Shown here: in pieces, positions 9,103 to 17,825 of the stretch
Numbering within the stretch: position 1 is the first letter of the stretch
Layout of the letters: the number at the start of each line of letters is the position of its first letter
From: Streptomyces buecherae
Lineage (GTDB): Bacteria; Actinomycetota; Actinomycetes; Streptomycetales; Streptomycetaceae
NCBI RefSeq assembly: GCF_014295035.1
Contig: NZ_CP060404.1
Span: forward strand, 8,038,501 to 8,102,500
Length of the DNA: 64,000 nucleotides
Direction: 5' to 3'
Notes under the pieces: generated by a model
Database searches by the model: none
Told to the model about the DNA's origin: nothing
The model's input: only the letters and a program-made list of their open reading frames with translations
Made by a program: the position numbers and the translations under genes

Positions 9103-10320
9103 ATGGCAATACCCATGCGCAAGTCCCGACTGGCCACGGCAGTCGCCGCGGTGGCCGCCGTCACCGCCCTCGGCGCGGTCTCCGCGCTCCCCGCCCAGGC
9201 CACCGAAGCCAAGGCGGCGGAGGGTCGGATCGTCGACGCGGGCACGGCCGGTGCCATCAAGGGCAGCTACATCGTCACCCTGAACAAGGCCGCCGGGATC
9301 GCCTCCACGTCGGGCGAGGGCAAGAGCCTGATCGCCGAGTACGGCGGCACCGTCAGACACACCTACACGGCCGCCCTCAACGGCTACTCCGCGCAGCTCA
9401 GCGAGCGCGAGGCGAAGAAGCTCGCCGCCGACCCGGCCGTCGACCAGGTCATCCAGGACACCACGGTGCACGCGACCGCCACCCAGAACAACCCGCCCAA
9501 CTGGGGTCTGGACCGGATCGACCAGGCCAACCTGCCGCTGGACCAGAAGTACACCTACCCCGACAGCGCGGGCGGCGGCACCACCATCTACATCATCGAC
9601 ACCGGCGTGCGCGTCAGCCACCAGGACTTCGGCGGCCGGGCCGTCAACGGCTACGACGCGGTGGACAACGACAACGTCGCCCAGGACGGCAACGGCCACG
9701 GCACGCACGTCGCCTCGACCACGGCGGGCATCGCCCACGGCGTCGCCAAGAAGGCCAAGGTCGTGGCCGTCCGCGTGCTCAACGACCAGGGCTCGGGCAC
9801 CACCGCGGGCGTGGTGGCCGGCATCGACTGGGTCACCAAGAACCACAGCGGCCCCTCGGTGGCCAACATGTCCCTCGGCGGCGGCGCCAGCTCCGCCCTG
9901 GACACGGCCGTGCGCAACTCCATCCGCGCGGGCGTCACCTACGCCGTCGCGGCCGGCAACGACAACCGGGACGCCCGCAACACCTCGCCCGCGCGCGTCG
10001 GCGAGGCGATCACGGTCGGCGCCACCACGCGCAGCGACTCCCGGTCGAGCTTCTCCAACTACGGCTCCATCGTGGACCTGTTCGCCCCGGGCTCCGACAT
10101 CACCGCCGCCTGGCGGACCAGCGACACCGCCACCAACACCATCTCCGGCACCTCCATGGCCACCCCGCACGTAGCGGGCGCGGCCGCCGTCTACCTCGCC
10201 AACCACACCAGCGCCACCCCGGCCCAGGTGGCCACCGCCCTGGTGAACGGCGCCACCCCGGGCAAGGTGACCAACCCGGGCAGCGGCTCGCCCAACAAGC
10301 TGCTGCGCATCGTCCCGTAA
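9103..10320 (+). CDS. Secreted subtilisin-like serine protease (S8 family)
   Basis: A 405-residue preproprotein. Residues 1-34 form a Sec signal peptide (MRKSR, hydrophobic core, Ala-x-Ala end). About 50-122 look like an I9-type propeptide (GSYIVTLNK). The mature catalytic domain begins near 130. The triad is visible: Asp166 in IIDTG, His199 in GNGHGTHVA and Ser351 in GTSMATPHVAG, with the oxyanion Asn286 in AAGN. This matches extracellular proteinase-K/aqualysin-type proteases of actinomycetes, which degrade external protein. The ATG at 9103 is chosen because GAGGAGGA (9086-9093) precedes it at 9 bases; a second ATG at 9115 is possible. It appears monocistronic and ends before a strong hairpin. 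Confidence 0.95.
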   Translation: MAIPMRKSRLATAVAAVAAVTALGAVSALPAQATEAKAAEGRIVDAGTAGAIKGSYIVTLNKAAGIASTSGEGKSLIAEYGGTVRHTYTAALNGYSAQLSEREAKKLAADPAVDQVIQDTTVHATATQNNPPNWGLDRIDQANLPLDQKYTYPDSAGGGTTIYIIDTGVRVSHQDFGGRAVNGYDAVDNDNVAQDGNGHGTHVASTTAGIAHGVAKKAKVVAVRVLNDQGSGTTAGVVAGIDWVTKNHSGPSVANMSLGGGASSALDTAVRNSIRAGVTYAVAAGNDNRDARNTSPARVGEAITVGATTRSDSRSSFSNYGSIVDLFAPGSDITAAWRTSDTATNTISGTSMATPHVAGAAAVYLANHTSATPAQVATALVNGATPGKVTNPGSGSPNKLLRIVP

Positions 10321-10670
10321 CCCACCGAACGGAGCCCCGCGGCGAGACGCGGGCCCCTCGGTAACACGGCCTGACACCACGCACCACACGCACCACACGG
10401 CGCACCGCCTCGGGGGTCACCCCGGCGCGGTGCGCCGCCACGCGTGCGCACGCCGACCGCCGGTCCGGGTCCGGGTCCGGGCCCGACCCCAAGCTCCGGT
10501 CAGCCCAGCCGTCGACCCGGGGCTCACTCAGCCCCAGCCAGCCCAGCCGTCGCGTCGGCGCGGAAAGGCGGCGACGTGGGATGGCGGCGCGCGCCGGTCG
10601 TACGCCGCGACCGGACCACCCGACCGAGCCACCCGGCCGGGCGGGGCCGCCGGCCGGGGCCCGCGAGGGC
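10321..10670. other. Intergenic region between convergent genes
   Basis: It separates the protease from the convergent cupin gene. Apart from the terminator hairpin at 10399-10436, only GC-rich filler is seen, with no supportable gene. Confidence 0.5.
10399..10436. terminator. Terminator hairpin after the S8 protease
   Basis: GGCGCACCGC (10399-10408) pairs perfectly with GCGGTGCGCC (10427-10436). Inside, CGGGG and CCCCG form a second stem around a GTCA loop. It can act in both directions between the convergent genes. Confidence 0.7.
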
Positions 10671-11252
10671 TCAGTGCTCGGGCAGGGCGGTGCCGCAGCG
10701 CCCGCAGTAGCGGGCATCGGTCTCGGGCGCGAGGCGCCCGCACTCGACGCAGACGCGGTGCAACAGACAGGCCGCCTCGCCACCGGCCCGCTCGACCGGG
10801 GCGGGAGCACCGATGCTCAGCCCGGGGCGGCGGCGGTGCACGGTGAGGTAGGTGAGGCCGGCGGCGCCGGCGGACAGCGCCCGCCGCGAGCCGTGCGGAA
10901 GCCATACGAGGGCACCCGGGCCGAGTGCCGCCTGAGCCTCGTTCACGTCGTCCGCCTCGTCCGCCTCGTCCGCCTCGTCCGCCTGGCCCGGCGGCCCGGC
11001 CGCACCGTCCTCCGGGGGCGCGTCGCCGCCGCCCGCCAAGTGCCCGCTGCCCTCGATGACGTACAGGAGCACGTCCAGCCGCGCCTCCAGGTGCGCGGCG
11101 ACCCGGGCGCCCGGGGGCAGGCGTACGACGTTGGCGTCCAGTTGTCGCTGGTCGACGGCGAGCCGCCACAGGGCGCCGCGCTGCTCCCCGGACGCCCCCT
11201 CGGCCAGCTCGCTCACCTGGGCGACCACACGGGGCTCGGGAACCACTCCCAC
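10671..11252 (-). CDS. Cupin-domain protein with C-terminal zinc ribbon
   Basis: A 193-residue protein starting at GTG 11252, with a GAGAGGGGA ribosome site upstream. The N-terminal two thirds read as a cupin barrel: LPPGARVAAHLEARLDVLLYVIEGSG, then LGPGALVWLPHGSRRAL and a final LTYLTVHRRRPG. The C-terminus has two CxxC pairs, CVECGRLAP and CGRCG, forming a probable zinc ribbon. An acidic DEADEADEADD linker in the cupin is encoded by a 9-base tandem repeat. Cupins bind small ligands or metals; the ribbon suggests protein or nucleic-acid contact. No substrate can be assigned and no neighbour hints at one. Confidence 0.8.
   Translation of the reverse strand: MGVVPEPRVVAQVSELAEGASGEQRGALWRLAVDQRQLDANVVRLPPGARVAAHLEARLDVLLYVIEGSGHLAGGGDAPPEDGAAGPPGQADEADEADEADDVNEAQAALGPGALVWLPHGSRRALSAGAAGLTYLTVHRRRPGLSIGAPAPVERAGGEAACLLHRVCVECGRLAPETDARYCGRCGTALPEH
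10950..10985. repeat. Four tandem 9-base units in the cupin gene
   Basis: GTCCGCCTC is repeated at 10950, 10959, 10968 and 10977 (last unit ends in G). On the coding strand it gives the DEADEADEADD acidic linker. Such in-frame microsatellites can vary in copy number between strains. Confidence 0.85.
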
Positions 11253-11993
11253 CTGGATCCCCTCTCTCGGCTCGGCTGTTTCGGCACAGTGTTCCGCATC
11301 GTACGAAACGAACGACGCGCCCCCTGACCGCGAACCGACCCCGCTGGCCCAGCGCGAACCGACCCCGGCCCAGCGTGCGCCGAGCCCGCGCCGCCCCGCG
11401 CCGAGCCCGGACAGCGGGCGGCTGGGTGGAGGCCCTGGGGCAGGGATGGGCGGCTAGCGGGACAGACGGGGACAGGGGGGCGCGGGAAGCGCCGATCGGT
11501 ACCGGCCGTTCGGGCGCGGCGTCTCCCACGACGCCGCTTGGCGCGCTCACCACCGCGCACGCGCCGGGAGCGCCGCGCGGCGCGTCGGCGGCCCCGGAAG
11601 CGCCCCGCCATGTGCCGTGCCCAGGGCCGGGTCCGGCGCGCGTGCCGGTTCGCGGGCCGTGGCCAATTACCGATTCGCCCGCACGTCGGCCCCGTAGACG
11701 CCCGCACGGGGAGGTGGTGACGTAGAGCCTGAGCATCCACGGTGCGGTAGTCGGCTCGTGAGCGGGCCGGTACGTGAGCGGAGCAAGTGCCCCGGGTCGT
11801 GCGCGCGTCCCACGGTGACGCGTGTGCTCCCTGGTGTGCCCGTGCCGGCCGGGGCCGTCGAGGCTGGCGATGCGGAGTGAGACGAGCGAAGCCGGTGGCC
11901 AGGCCGCCGTGCGCACCAACGAACGGGAGAACCACAGCCACGAACGAGACGCGCGCGAGACCGCGCGAGACGAAGAAGAGAAGGAGCACATCC
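11253..11993. other. Intergenic region between divergent genes
   Basis: About 740 bases between the cupin gene (minus) and the SGNH hydrolase (plus). No gene is supported. A GTTCCG...CGAAAC near-inverted repeat with a TACGAT hexamer on the minus strand (about 11292-11309) could be the cupin promoter/operator. GCGAACCGACCCCG occurs twice, from 11330 and from 11354. Confidence 0.4.
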
Positions 11994-13334
11994 ATGAGTG
12001 ACCGGACACGACACACGCCGGCGAACCGGGGAGCGGACCTCGGCCCCCGGCGATTACGGGCGGCGGCCCGCCCCCTCGCGGTGCTGTTCTCGGCGGGGGT
12101 GCTGCTGGTGCTGCCCCCCGCGCCGATGTCGGTGGCCGACAGCGGCGCGCCGACCACCGCCGAGGCGGGCGGCGTCGAACGGCTCAACGGCAAGTCCTGG
12201 CAAGGCGGTTGGTCGACCTCCGTCCAGCAGCCCGGACGAGGGTTGTTCCCCAACTGGTCGCAGCAGGGCTTCAAGGAGCAGACGCTGCGTCAGGTGGTCC
12301 GGGTCAGCGTCGGGGGCACCAGCGCCCGCTTCAAGCTCTCCAACCGCTACGGCACCGCCCCGCTGAAAGTGACCGGGGCCACGGTCGGGCGTACGGACAA
12401 GGGCGCGGCGGTGCGCGAGGACACGAGCCGGCCGCTGGCCTTCGGGAAGAAGGAGTCGGTGACGATCCCGGCGGGTGGCGAGGTGTTCACCGACGCGGTG
12501 CCGCTGCGGGTCAGGGCGCTGGAGTCGCTGACCGTCACGCTGTACCTGCACGAGCCGACCGGCCCGGCCACCTACCACATGGCGGCCTCCGCCACGGCCT
12601 ACCGGGCAACGGGCGACCAGCGGCCCGACGAGAGCGGCAAGCCCTTCACCGAGACCTCGGCGTCCTGGTACTACCTCGCCGACGTCGAGGTGCGGGGCAG
12701 GGGCGACGGGCGGCGCGACGGCGTGGTGACCTTCGGCGACTCGATCACCGACGGGATGGGCTCGACCATCGACGCCAACAACCGCTACCCGGACGACCTG
12801 GCGGAACGGTTCGTCCGGGAAGAGGGCCCGCGCAGCATCCTCAACCACGGGATCAGCGGCAACATGGTCACCGTCGGCACCCCCGGGACGGGTGAGAGCG
12901 GCGTGGACCGCTTCGCCAAGGACGTGCTCGCCGAGCCGGGCATCCGGACGGTCATCGTGCTGGAGGGCATCAACGACATCGGACTGGGCGGGATGGGACA
13001 GATCCCGGACGTGTCGGTCGAGCAGTTGATCGCCGGCCACCGCGACATCATCCGTCAGGCTCGCGCCAAGGGCCTCAAGGTGATCGGCTCGACCCTGGTC
13101 CCCTTCAAGGGCGCCGGCTACTACACCGATCGCGGCGAGACCAAGCGCGACGAACTGAACAAGTGGATACGCACCTCCGGCGCCTACGACGAGGTCGTCG
13201 ACCTCGACAAGGTGCTGGCCGACCCCGCCGACGAGGACCGGCTGCTCCCCGCCTACGACAGCGGCGACCACCTGCACCCGAGCGACGCCGGCTACCACGC
13301 GATGGCCGAGGCCATCGACATCGACGAGCTCTGA
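11994..13334 (+). CDS. Secreted SGNH/GDSL hydrolase (446 aa)
   Basis: The ATG at 11994 follows AAGGAG (11981-11986) at good spacing; a longer in-frame extension upstream lacks secretion features. The N-terminus is basic, then hydrophobic (LAVLFSAGVLLVLPPAPM), consistent with a signal peptide or anchor. An N-terminal beta-rich half is followed by the catalytic domain. The nucleophile Ser250 lies in TFGDSITDG, the block II/III region is seen in LEGINDIGLGG, and Asp425-x-x-His428 lies in GDHLHPSDAGYH. This is the layout of actinomycete extracellular esterase/rhamnogalacturonan-acetylesterase-like SGNH enzymes, which deacylate sugars or esters. The substrate is not determined. It faces a phosphoribosyltransferase across a bidirectional terminator. 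Confidence 0.9.
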   Translation: MSDRTRHTPANRGADLGPRRLRAAARPLAVLFSAGVLLVLPPAPMSVADSGAPTTAEAGGVERLNGKSWQGGWSTSVQQPGRGLFPNWSQQGFKEQTLRQVVRVSVGGTSARFKLSNRYGTAPLKVTGATVGRTDKGAAVREDTSRPLAFGKKESVTIPAGGEVFTDAVPLRVRALESLTVTLYLHEPTGPATYHMAASATAYRATGDQRPDESGKPFTETSASWYYLADVEVRGRGDGRRDGVVTFGDSITDGMGSTIDANNRYPDDLAERFVREEGPRSILNHGISGNMVTVGTPGTGESGVDRFAKDVLAEPGIRTVIVLEGINDIGLGGMGQIPDVSVEQLIAGHRDIIRQARAKGLKVIGSTLVPFKGAGYYTDRGETKRDELNKWIRTSGAYDEVVDLDKVLADPADEDRLLPAYDSGDHLHPSDAGYHAMAEAIDIDEL

Positions 13335-13739
13335 CCCCGCGCCCGGCCCCCGCCGACCAGTCGTAGCGGCGCAACTCCCGAACGGGCCGCTCTCGTTCGG
13401 CGCGGCGGGTCACGTCGGTGCCGCACCGCCGAGCCGCCGCCGGCCGGCGAGCGGCGTGCCGGTGTACGGGCGGGAGCGCGGGTGGGCCGCGCCGGGGGAG
13501 TGGCGGTCGTGTGTGGGGGCGCGACCTACGTCGGCCTCGGCCCGCCCGCGTACCACCGGCCCGCTTCCGGCGCGCCCGCCGGCCCCGTGGGACGGGTCGG
13601 CGGGCCGCGCGCGGGGGGGTGCTCGCCGGTCGTCCCGCGCCCCGTCCGGGCGACGGGACGACCGGTGCGGCCCGTGGAGCGGGAGCCCCGTCGGACCTGG
13701 CGGGCCCCGGGGGACGGGTGCAGGAGGCGAACGCGACCG
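13335..13739. other. Intergenic region between convergent genes
   Basis: It holds the strong hairpin at 13626-13665 and otherwise GC-rich sequence with no supportable gene. Confidence 0.5.
13626..13665. terminator. Bidirectional terminator hairpin
   Basis: CCGGTCGTCCCG (13626-13637) and CGGGACGACCGG (13654-13665) form a perfect 12-bp stem with a 16-base loop. A shorter alternative, CCCGTC/GACGGG, lies inside. It sits between the convergent SGNH hydrolase and phosphoribosyltransferase genes, closer to the latter. Confidence 0.65.
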
Positions 13740-14387
13740 TCAGGGGCGGTCGGCCCGCAGCACCCGGAGCACCTCCGCGTCCGTGAGCTGCGCGAAGTCC
13801 GCGTACCAGGCGCCGACCGCGTGGAAGGCCGGCGGCTGTTCCAGGCAGACGACCTCGTCGGCCTCCGGGCGCAGCAGGGCCACCGCGTCCGGCGCGCCCA
13901 CCGGCGCCGCCATGACCAGGCGGGCCGGCCCGCGGGCGCGCGCGAAGCGCAGGGCGGCCCGGGCCGTCGAGCCGGTCGCCAGGCCGTCGTCCACCACGAT
14001 CGCGGTGTGGCCGGCCAGCTCGGGTTCCGGCCTGCCCTGCCGGTACGCGGCGGTGCGCCGCCGCAACTCCTCCCGTTCGCGGTGCGCGATCGGCGCGAGG
14101 TCGTCCTCGGTCAGTCCGAGTTGCGCCAGCGCGGCCTCGTCGTACTGGGGCGGGTCGTCGCCGACCACCGCGCCGAGCCCGACCTCCGCGGCGAACGGCG
14201 CCCCGATCTTGCGTACGACGATGATGTCCAGCGGCGCGGCCAGCGCCCGGGCCACCTCGTCCGCGACCGGCAACCCTCCCCGAGGCAGCGCCAGCACCAG
14301 GGGATCGGGGTGCTGGCCGCCGGTGCGGTAGTGCGGTAGTCGCTCGGCCAGGGCGCGGCCCGCCGCGCGGCGGTCGGCGAAGCGCAT
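13740..14387 (-). CDS. Phosphoribosyltransferase-family protein
   Basis: A 215-residue protein starting at ATG 14387 with a GGAGAGGAGAG ribosome site. It has a type I phosphoribosyltransferase fold: LVLALPRGGLPVADEVARAL, a flexible-loop region, and the PRPP-binding signature IVVDDGLATGSTARAAL with two adjacent acidic residues and the Gly/Ser/Thr loop. This group is often encoded next to stress or dienelactone-hydrolase genes in actinobacteria and may act on an unknown base or be regulatory. It lacks features that would identify it as hypoxanthine, uracil or orotate specific. It appears to be a single-gene unit. Confidence 0.88.
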   Translation of the reverse strand: MRFADRRAAGRALAERLPHYRTGGQHPDPLVLALPRGGLPVADEVARALAAPLDIIVVRKIGAPFAAEVGLGAVVGDDPPQYDEAALAQLGLTEDDLAPIAHREREELRRRTAAYRQGRPEPELAGHTAIVVDDGLATGSTARAALRFARARGPARLVMAAPVGAPDAVALLRPEADEVVCLEQPPAFHAVGAWYADFAQLTDAEVLRVLRADRP

Positions 14388-14619
14388 CGGTGGCTCTCCT
14401 CTCCGCGACGGGGCGGGCTGCCCACGGGGCGGGGCAGCCACGGCGTGCGGCGCCGGGCGACGCCGCACGGCCGCGCCGGCGGGTCCGGCGCCCCGCGCCT
14501 ACGATCCCTACCCGTCGCCGGCCGCCGGGCGAGCCCGCATCCGGGTGGTCCGCGCCGGGCCGCACACCCCGCCGGGCATCGCGGCACGGCAGGCGTGCAC
14601 CCCGCCCGGCACCGCGCAC

Positions 14620-14663
14620 GACAGCCGGGTGGCGCCCCAGGGTCGGGGAGCCACCCGGCTGTC
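14620..14663 (-). terminator. Terminator after the S4 gene
   Basis: GACAGCCGGGTGGC (14620-14633) and GCCACCCGGCTGTC (14650-14663) form a perfect 14-bp stem with a 16-base loop, 10 bases past the stop of the minus-strand S4 gene. Confidence 0.75.
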
Positions 14664-14673
14664 GCTGTCGCGC

Positions 14674-15048
14674 TCAGTTGCCGCGCAGGCGCTCCATCTC
14701 GCGCCGGTCACGCTTGGTGGGCCGGCCCGCGCCGCGGTCCCGGACGCCGAGCAGCGCGACCTCCTCGCGCGGCGGCGGGGGCGGGCTGTTGTCCACGTAG
14801 CACTCGGCGGCGATCGCGGCGCCGACCCGCTTGCGCACCAGCTTCGAGACCACGACGACGCGCTCGCGTCCCGCGTGGAAGAGCCGCACCTGGTCCCCCG
14901 GCCGCACGGCCGCCGCGGGCTTGACCCGGTCGCCGTTGATGCGGACGTGGCCGCCCCGGCACGCCGTCGCGGCCGCGGAGCGGGTCTTGGTCAGCCGCAC
15001 CGACCAGATCCAACTGTCGACTCGTACGGTCCCCTCGTCTGCCGTCAT
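14674..15048 (-). CDS. S4-domain RNA-binding protein, Hsp15-like
   Basis: A 124-residue protein starting at ATG 15048. The N-terminal S4 fold is clear: RVDSWIWSVRLTKTRSAAA, then CRGGHVRINGDRVKPAAAV and RPGDQVRLFHAGRERVVVV. The C-terminus is basic (GAGRPTKRDRREMERLRG), as in Hsp15/YrfH homologues. E. coli Hsp15 binds free 50S subunits carrying peptidyl-tRNA in ribosome rescue; a similar role is likely here. In-frame sequence upstream of 15048 is Arg/Pro-rich and not conserved-looking, so the short form is preferred. It ends in a strong hairpin and is probably transcribed alone. Confidence 0.92.
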   Translation of the reverse strand: MTADEGTVRVDSWIWSVRLTKTRSAAATACRGGHVRINGDRVKPAAAVRPGDQVRLFHAGRERVVVVSKLVRKRVGAAIAAECYVDNSPPPPPREEVALLGVRDRGAGRPTKRDRREMERLRGN

Positions 15049-15311
15049 GGCACCGACTCTAGCGCCGTGCCGCCGATCACCGGGGTGGGTTTTCGCCCGG
15101 GCCGGGCCCCGTGCCCCGGTCGGGCGGCGCGCGGGAGACCGCCGCGCTCCCCGTCCGCGCGGCGGGCCGGCGTGGCAGGTGGCATGCATGCGATGGGGCG
15201 GGCACGGTACCCGACTGGCGACGGCTGTGATCCTCGGGTCACGGTCCGTAGCCCGCTCGACCCGCCGGGTGGCCGACCTGCTGGGCGGCACCGCACCGAG
15301 GGAGTGAGTCG

Positions 15312-15902
15312 ATGAGCGCGAGAGCGACGCGGCGTGGCCTGGGCCGTCCGCTGTGGCGCTGGCGGCGCAACCCGTTGCGCCGCCGCACGGACGTGATCGA
15401 GGCGTGGTCGCTGCTGCTGGCGGCCGTGATCATGGTGGTGGGCGGGGTGACCCTCGGCGTCACGACGGCCCTGCTGGCGCGGGAGCCGCTCATGGAGCAG
15501 CACGAGAACCGGTACCAGACGCAGGCCGTACTCGTCAGGGACGTGCCGCAGCGACCCACGGAGCTGGGGGAGCCGGGAGCGAACCGGGTGCGGGCCACCG
15601 TCCGCTGGACGGACACCTCGGGCACCACGCACACCGGGCAGACGCGGGTGGACGAGGGGCGCGAGGCGGGCGAGCGGGTGACCATCTGGACCGACGAGCG
15701 CGGCGACCTGACCACCGCGCCGCTCAGCCCGGCGCAGGCGACCACCCGGGCGGGCGTGGTCGGTGCCATAGCGGCGACCGGCTTCTGCTGCCTGACCCTG
15801 AGCGCCCGCCGCCAGGTGCAGCGACGCCTCGACCGGGAGCGCGCCGCGCAGTGGGAGCGCGCCTGGGCCGAGGTCGGCCCGCGCTGGAGCGGGCGCGTGT
15901 GA
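15312..15902 (+). CDS. Rv1733c-like membrane protein
   Basis: A 196-residue protein with GGGAG 7 bases before ATG 15312. A basic N-terminus (WRWRRNPLRRRTD) is followed by a transmembrane helix at about 31-53 (EAWSLLLAAVIMVVGGVTLG). An external domain of about 85 residues contains VRATVRWTDTSGTTHTG, and a second helix lies at about 146-165 before a basic cytoplasmic tail. This architecture and the NPLRRRTDVIE segment match the Rv1733c family of actinobacteria, whose function is unknown; the mycobacterial founder is a dormancy-regulon antigen. Confidence 0.85.
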   Translation: MSARATRRGLGRPLWRWRRNPLRRRTDVIEAWSLLLAAVIMVVGGVTLGVTTALLAREPLMEQHENRYQTQAVLVRDVPQRPTELGEPGANRVRATVRWTDTSGTTHTGQTRVDEGREAGERVTIWTDERGDLTTAPLSPAQATTRAGVVGAIAATGFCCLTLSARRQVQRRLDRERAAQWERAWAEVGPRWSGRV

Positions 15903-15944
15903 CCCGACACCGGGCCGGGCACGGGAGCGCCTCCACCGGCTTAT

Positions 15945-15982
15945 GACGGCGGGCCCGGGGCGGCTGGGACGGCGGGCCCGGG
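15945..15982. repeat. Direct repeat between convergent genes
   Basis: GACGGCGGGCCCGGG occurs at 15945-15959 and again at 15968-15982, a 23-base period. GGGCCC cores can form small hairpins, so the stretch may also help terminate the convergent genes. Confidence 0.5.
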
Positions 15983-16016
15983 CAGCGCGCTGAGTGGCCT
16001 CCTGACCCGGCTCGGT

Positions 16017-17264
16017 TCAGGTCGCGGTAGCCGCGTCACCGTGCCTGGTCAGCAGGAGGCCGAGTAGGGCGATCAACGCGCAGAGCGTCATGCCGAGGAA
16101 GAGGGGCACCACGGTGTGCCCGCCCGCGATGCCCATCAACGGTGCGACGGCGGCGCCGAGAGCGCTCTGCAGCGCACCGAGCACGGCCGAGCCGGTGCCT
16201 GCCGCGTACGACACGCGTTCGAGGGCGAGTGCGGTGGCGGTGGTGAAGACCTGACCGAGGCCGAGGAAACCGACGGCGACCAGGCCCAGCGCCCACACGC
16301 GGCTGAGCTGTCCGGCGACGGTGATGAGCAGGGCCAGGGCACTGGAGGCCAGAAGCAGGACCAACCCCACACGCAGGAGGAACCGGGGTGGGTAACGCCC
16401 CACGAGGCGAGCCGCCGCCGCGCTCGACAGGGTCGCGGTGAGGGCGCCGACCGAGAAGGCGACGGACGCCTCGCCGACGGTGAAGTTCAGAACGTTCTGC
16501 AACAGGAAGGGGGAAGCCGAGATGTAGCAGAACAAAGTGGCGCTGGCGAAGCAGAAGGCGAGGGTGTAGCCGAGATAGGAGCGGTCGGTCAGCACCGAGG
16601 CGGCGGCCTTCACCGTGCCGCCGACGCCGTCGGTGTGGCGACGATCAGCCGGCAGGCTCTCCGGCACCAGGAACAACGAGGTCAGGAACATGAGTACGGA
16701 CGCGCCGGTCAGTACCCAGAACACCGCCCGCCAGCCACCAGGGCCTTCCACCACCACTCCGCCAACCAGTGGCGCCACGATGGGGGCGACACCGCCCAGA
16801 GCCATCAGCATGCCGAAGATCCGCGCCGCGGCGGTGCCCGAGGCGCGGTCCGAGACCACAGCCCTGCCCACGACGACGCCCGCGGCGCCGCTGAATCCCA
16901 TGACGAACCGCAGCCCAGTCAGGGTCCCGAGGGAGGGCGCGACCGCGCACAGCGCGGTCGCCAGCGTGCATACGCCGGTCCCGACGAGGATCGGTTTCCT
17001 GCGCCCGTACCGGTCCGAGAGCGGCCCGAGCACCAGTTGACCGGTCGCGAGTCCGAAGAGGAAGGCGGTAAGGGTGAGTTGGACGCCCGCGGCGTCCGTG
17101 GACAGGTCCCGTGCCATCGCCGGGAAGCCCGGCAGGTACATGTCCGTGGACAAAGGGATCACGAAGGACAGCAGTGCGAGGGCCGTGATGAGGCCGCCCG
17201 GCGGTGACAGGGGTGGCGCCTCGGCTTCCGCTCGGACGGTGCGTATCGACGCGTGAGAGGTCAT
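16017..17264 (-). CDS. MFS drug-resistance transporter, Bcr/CflA type
   Basis: A 415-residue, 12-helix major facilitator. Motifs include PLSTDMYLPGFPAM in helix 1, typical of Bcr/CflA exporters, and the loop 2-3 signature GPLSDRYGRRKPILVG. It should export drugs such as sulfonamides, bicyclomycin or chloramphenicol by proton antiport in the membrane; the actual substrate is unknown. The ATG at 17264 is preceded by AGGAG at short spacing. It is divergent from a MarR regulator with a 72-base shared promoter region, so substrate-induced derepression is likely. Confidence 0.93.
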   Translation of the reverse strand: MTSHASIRTVRAEAEAPPLSPPGGLITALALLSFVIPLSTDMYLPGFPAMARDLSTDAAGVQLTLTAFLFGLATGQLVLGPLSDRYGRRKPILVGTGVCTLATALCAVAPSLGTLTGLRFVMGFSGAAGVVVGRAVVSDRASGTAAARIFGMLMALGGVAPIVAPLVGGVVVEGPGGWRAVFWVLTGASVLMFLTSLFLVPESLPADRRHTDGVGGTVKAAASVLTDRSYLGYTLAFCFASATLFCYISASPFLLQNVLNFTVGEASVAFSVGALTATLSSAAAARLVGRYPPRFLLRVGLVLLLASSALALLITVAGQLSRVWALGLVAVGFLGLGQVFTTATALALERVSYAAGTGSAVLGALQSALGAAVAPLMGIAGGHTVVPLFLGMTLCALIALLGLLLTRHGDAATAT

Positions 17265-17294
17265 CGCTGCTCCTGACGAGAAGGGGACGCGGCG

Positions 17295-17330
17295 ATACTA
17301 TAGATATATAACTATAAGTAAAGCTAGGAT
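17295..17330. promoter_or_regulatory. Divergent promoters and MarR operator
   Basis: A strikingly AT-rich patch. TACTATAG (17296-17303) and CTATAAGTA (17312-17320) form a near-palindrome with one extra base. Toward MarR, TAGATA (17301-17306) and TAGGAT (17325-17330) read as -35/-10 with an 18-base spacer. Toward the exporter, the minus strand offers TTTACT and TAGTAT (17300 down to 17295) with a 16-base spacer. A bound dimer would cover both promoters. Confidence 0.6.
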
Positions 17331-17336
17331 GGGGCG

Positions 17337-17825
17337 ATGACCGGTGATGCCGTACCTGACAACGAGGACCTGCTGCACAAGGCCAGGGAGCTGACCCCGG
17401 CGCTCTACGCCCTCGCCCGCGTCCTGCGACTACGCGGCGCAGCCGAGGCCGGCCTGCCCCCCCTGCCGCCCTCGGACCTGGATGTCCTGCGCTACGTGCT
17501 GGACCGGCCCGGGACGGGAACGAGTGCCCTCGCTCGCGAACTCGGGCTTCACGCGAGCAACGTCAGCACGACCGTGCGAGGTCTGGTCGCCCAGGGCCTG
17601 ATCCGCCGGGAACCCGATCCGCACGACCGTCGAGCCGTACAGCTCCACCCGACGATCGACGCCGCCCACGGGATGGCGCGGATCGAAGACGCCTGGGCGG
17701 AGCTCTTCGCCGACGCCCTCGCCGCCCTGCCCTCCGACCAGCGCGGCGCCCTTGTCGACGCCACTCCCGCCCTGCGCGCGCTCGGCGCCACCCTGCGCCA
17801 TCGCCGGGACGCCCACCCCGGCTGA
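17337..17825 (+). CDS. MarR-family transcriptional regulator
   Basis: A 162-residue winged-helix regulator: PLPPSDLDVLRYVLDRPG, then the HTH GTSALARELGLHASNVSTTVRGL and the wing GLIRREPDPHDRRAVQLHPT, with the conserved DxR of MarR wings. It should repress itself and the divergent exporter and release DNA on ligand binding. The TAGGAT hexamer at 17325-17330 places the transcript start at the A of the ATG, so the mRNA may be leaderless; AGGA at 17326 could instead serve as a ribosome site. Confidence 0.93.
   Translation: MTGDAVPDNEDLLHKARELTPALYALARVLRLRGAAEAGLPPLPPSDLDVLRYVLDRPGTGTSALARELGLHASNVSTTVRGLVAQGLIRREPDPHDRRAVQLHPTIDAAHGMARIEDAWAELFADALAALPSDQRGALVDATPALRALGATLRHRRDAHPG

Noticed and set aside
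8714..9283. Possible small gene before the S8 protease
   Set aside because: The frame overlaps the protease start in another frame, is Arg/Pro-rich and has no ribosome site.
10950..10985. Short direct repeats considered as a CRISPR remnant
   Set aside because: Nine-base contiguous units without spacers, in frame inside a protein gene.
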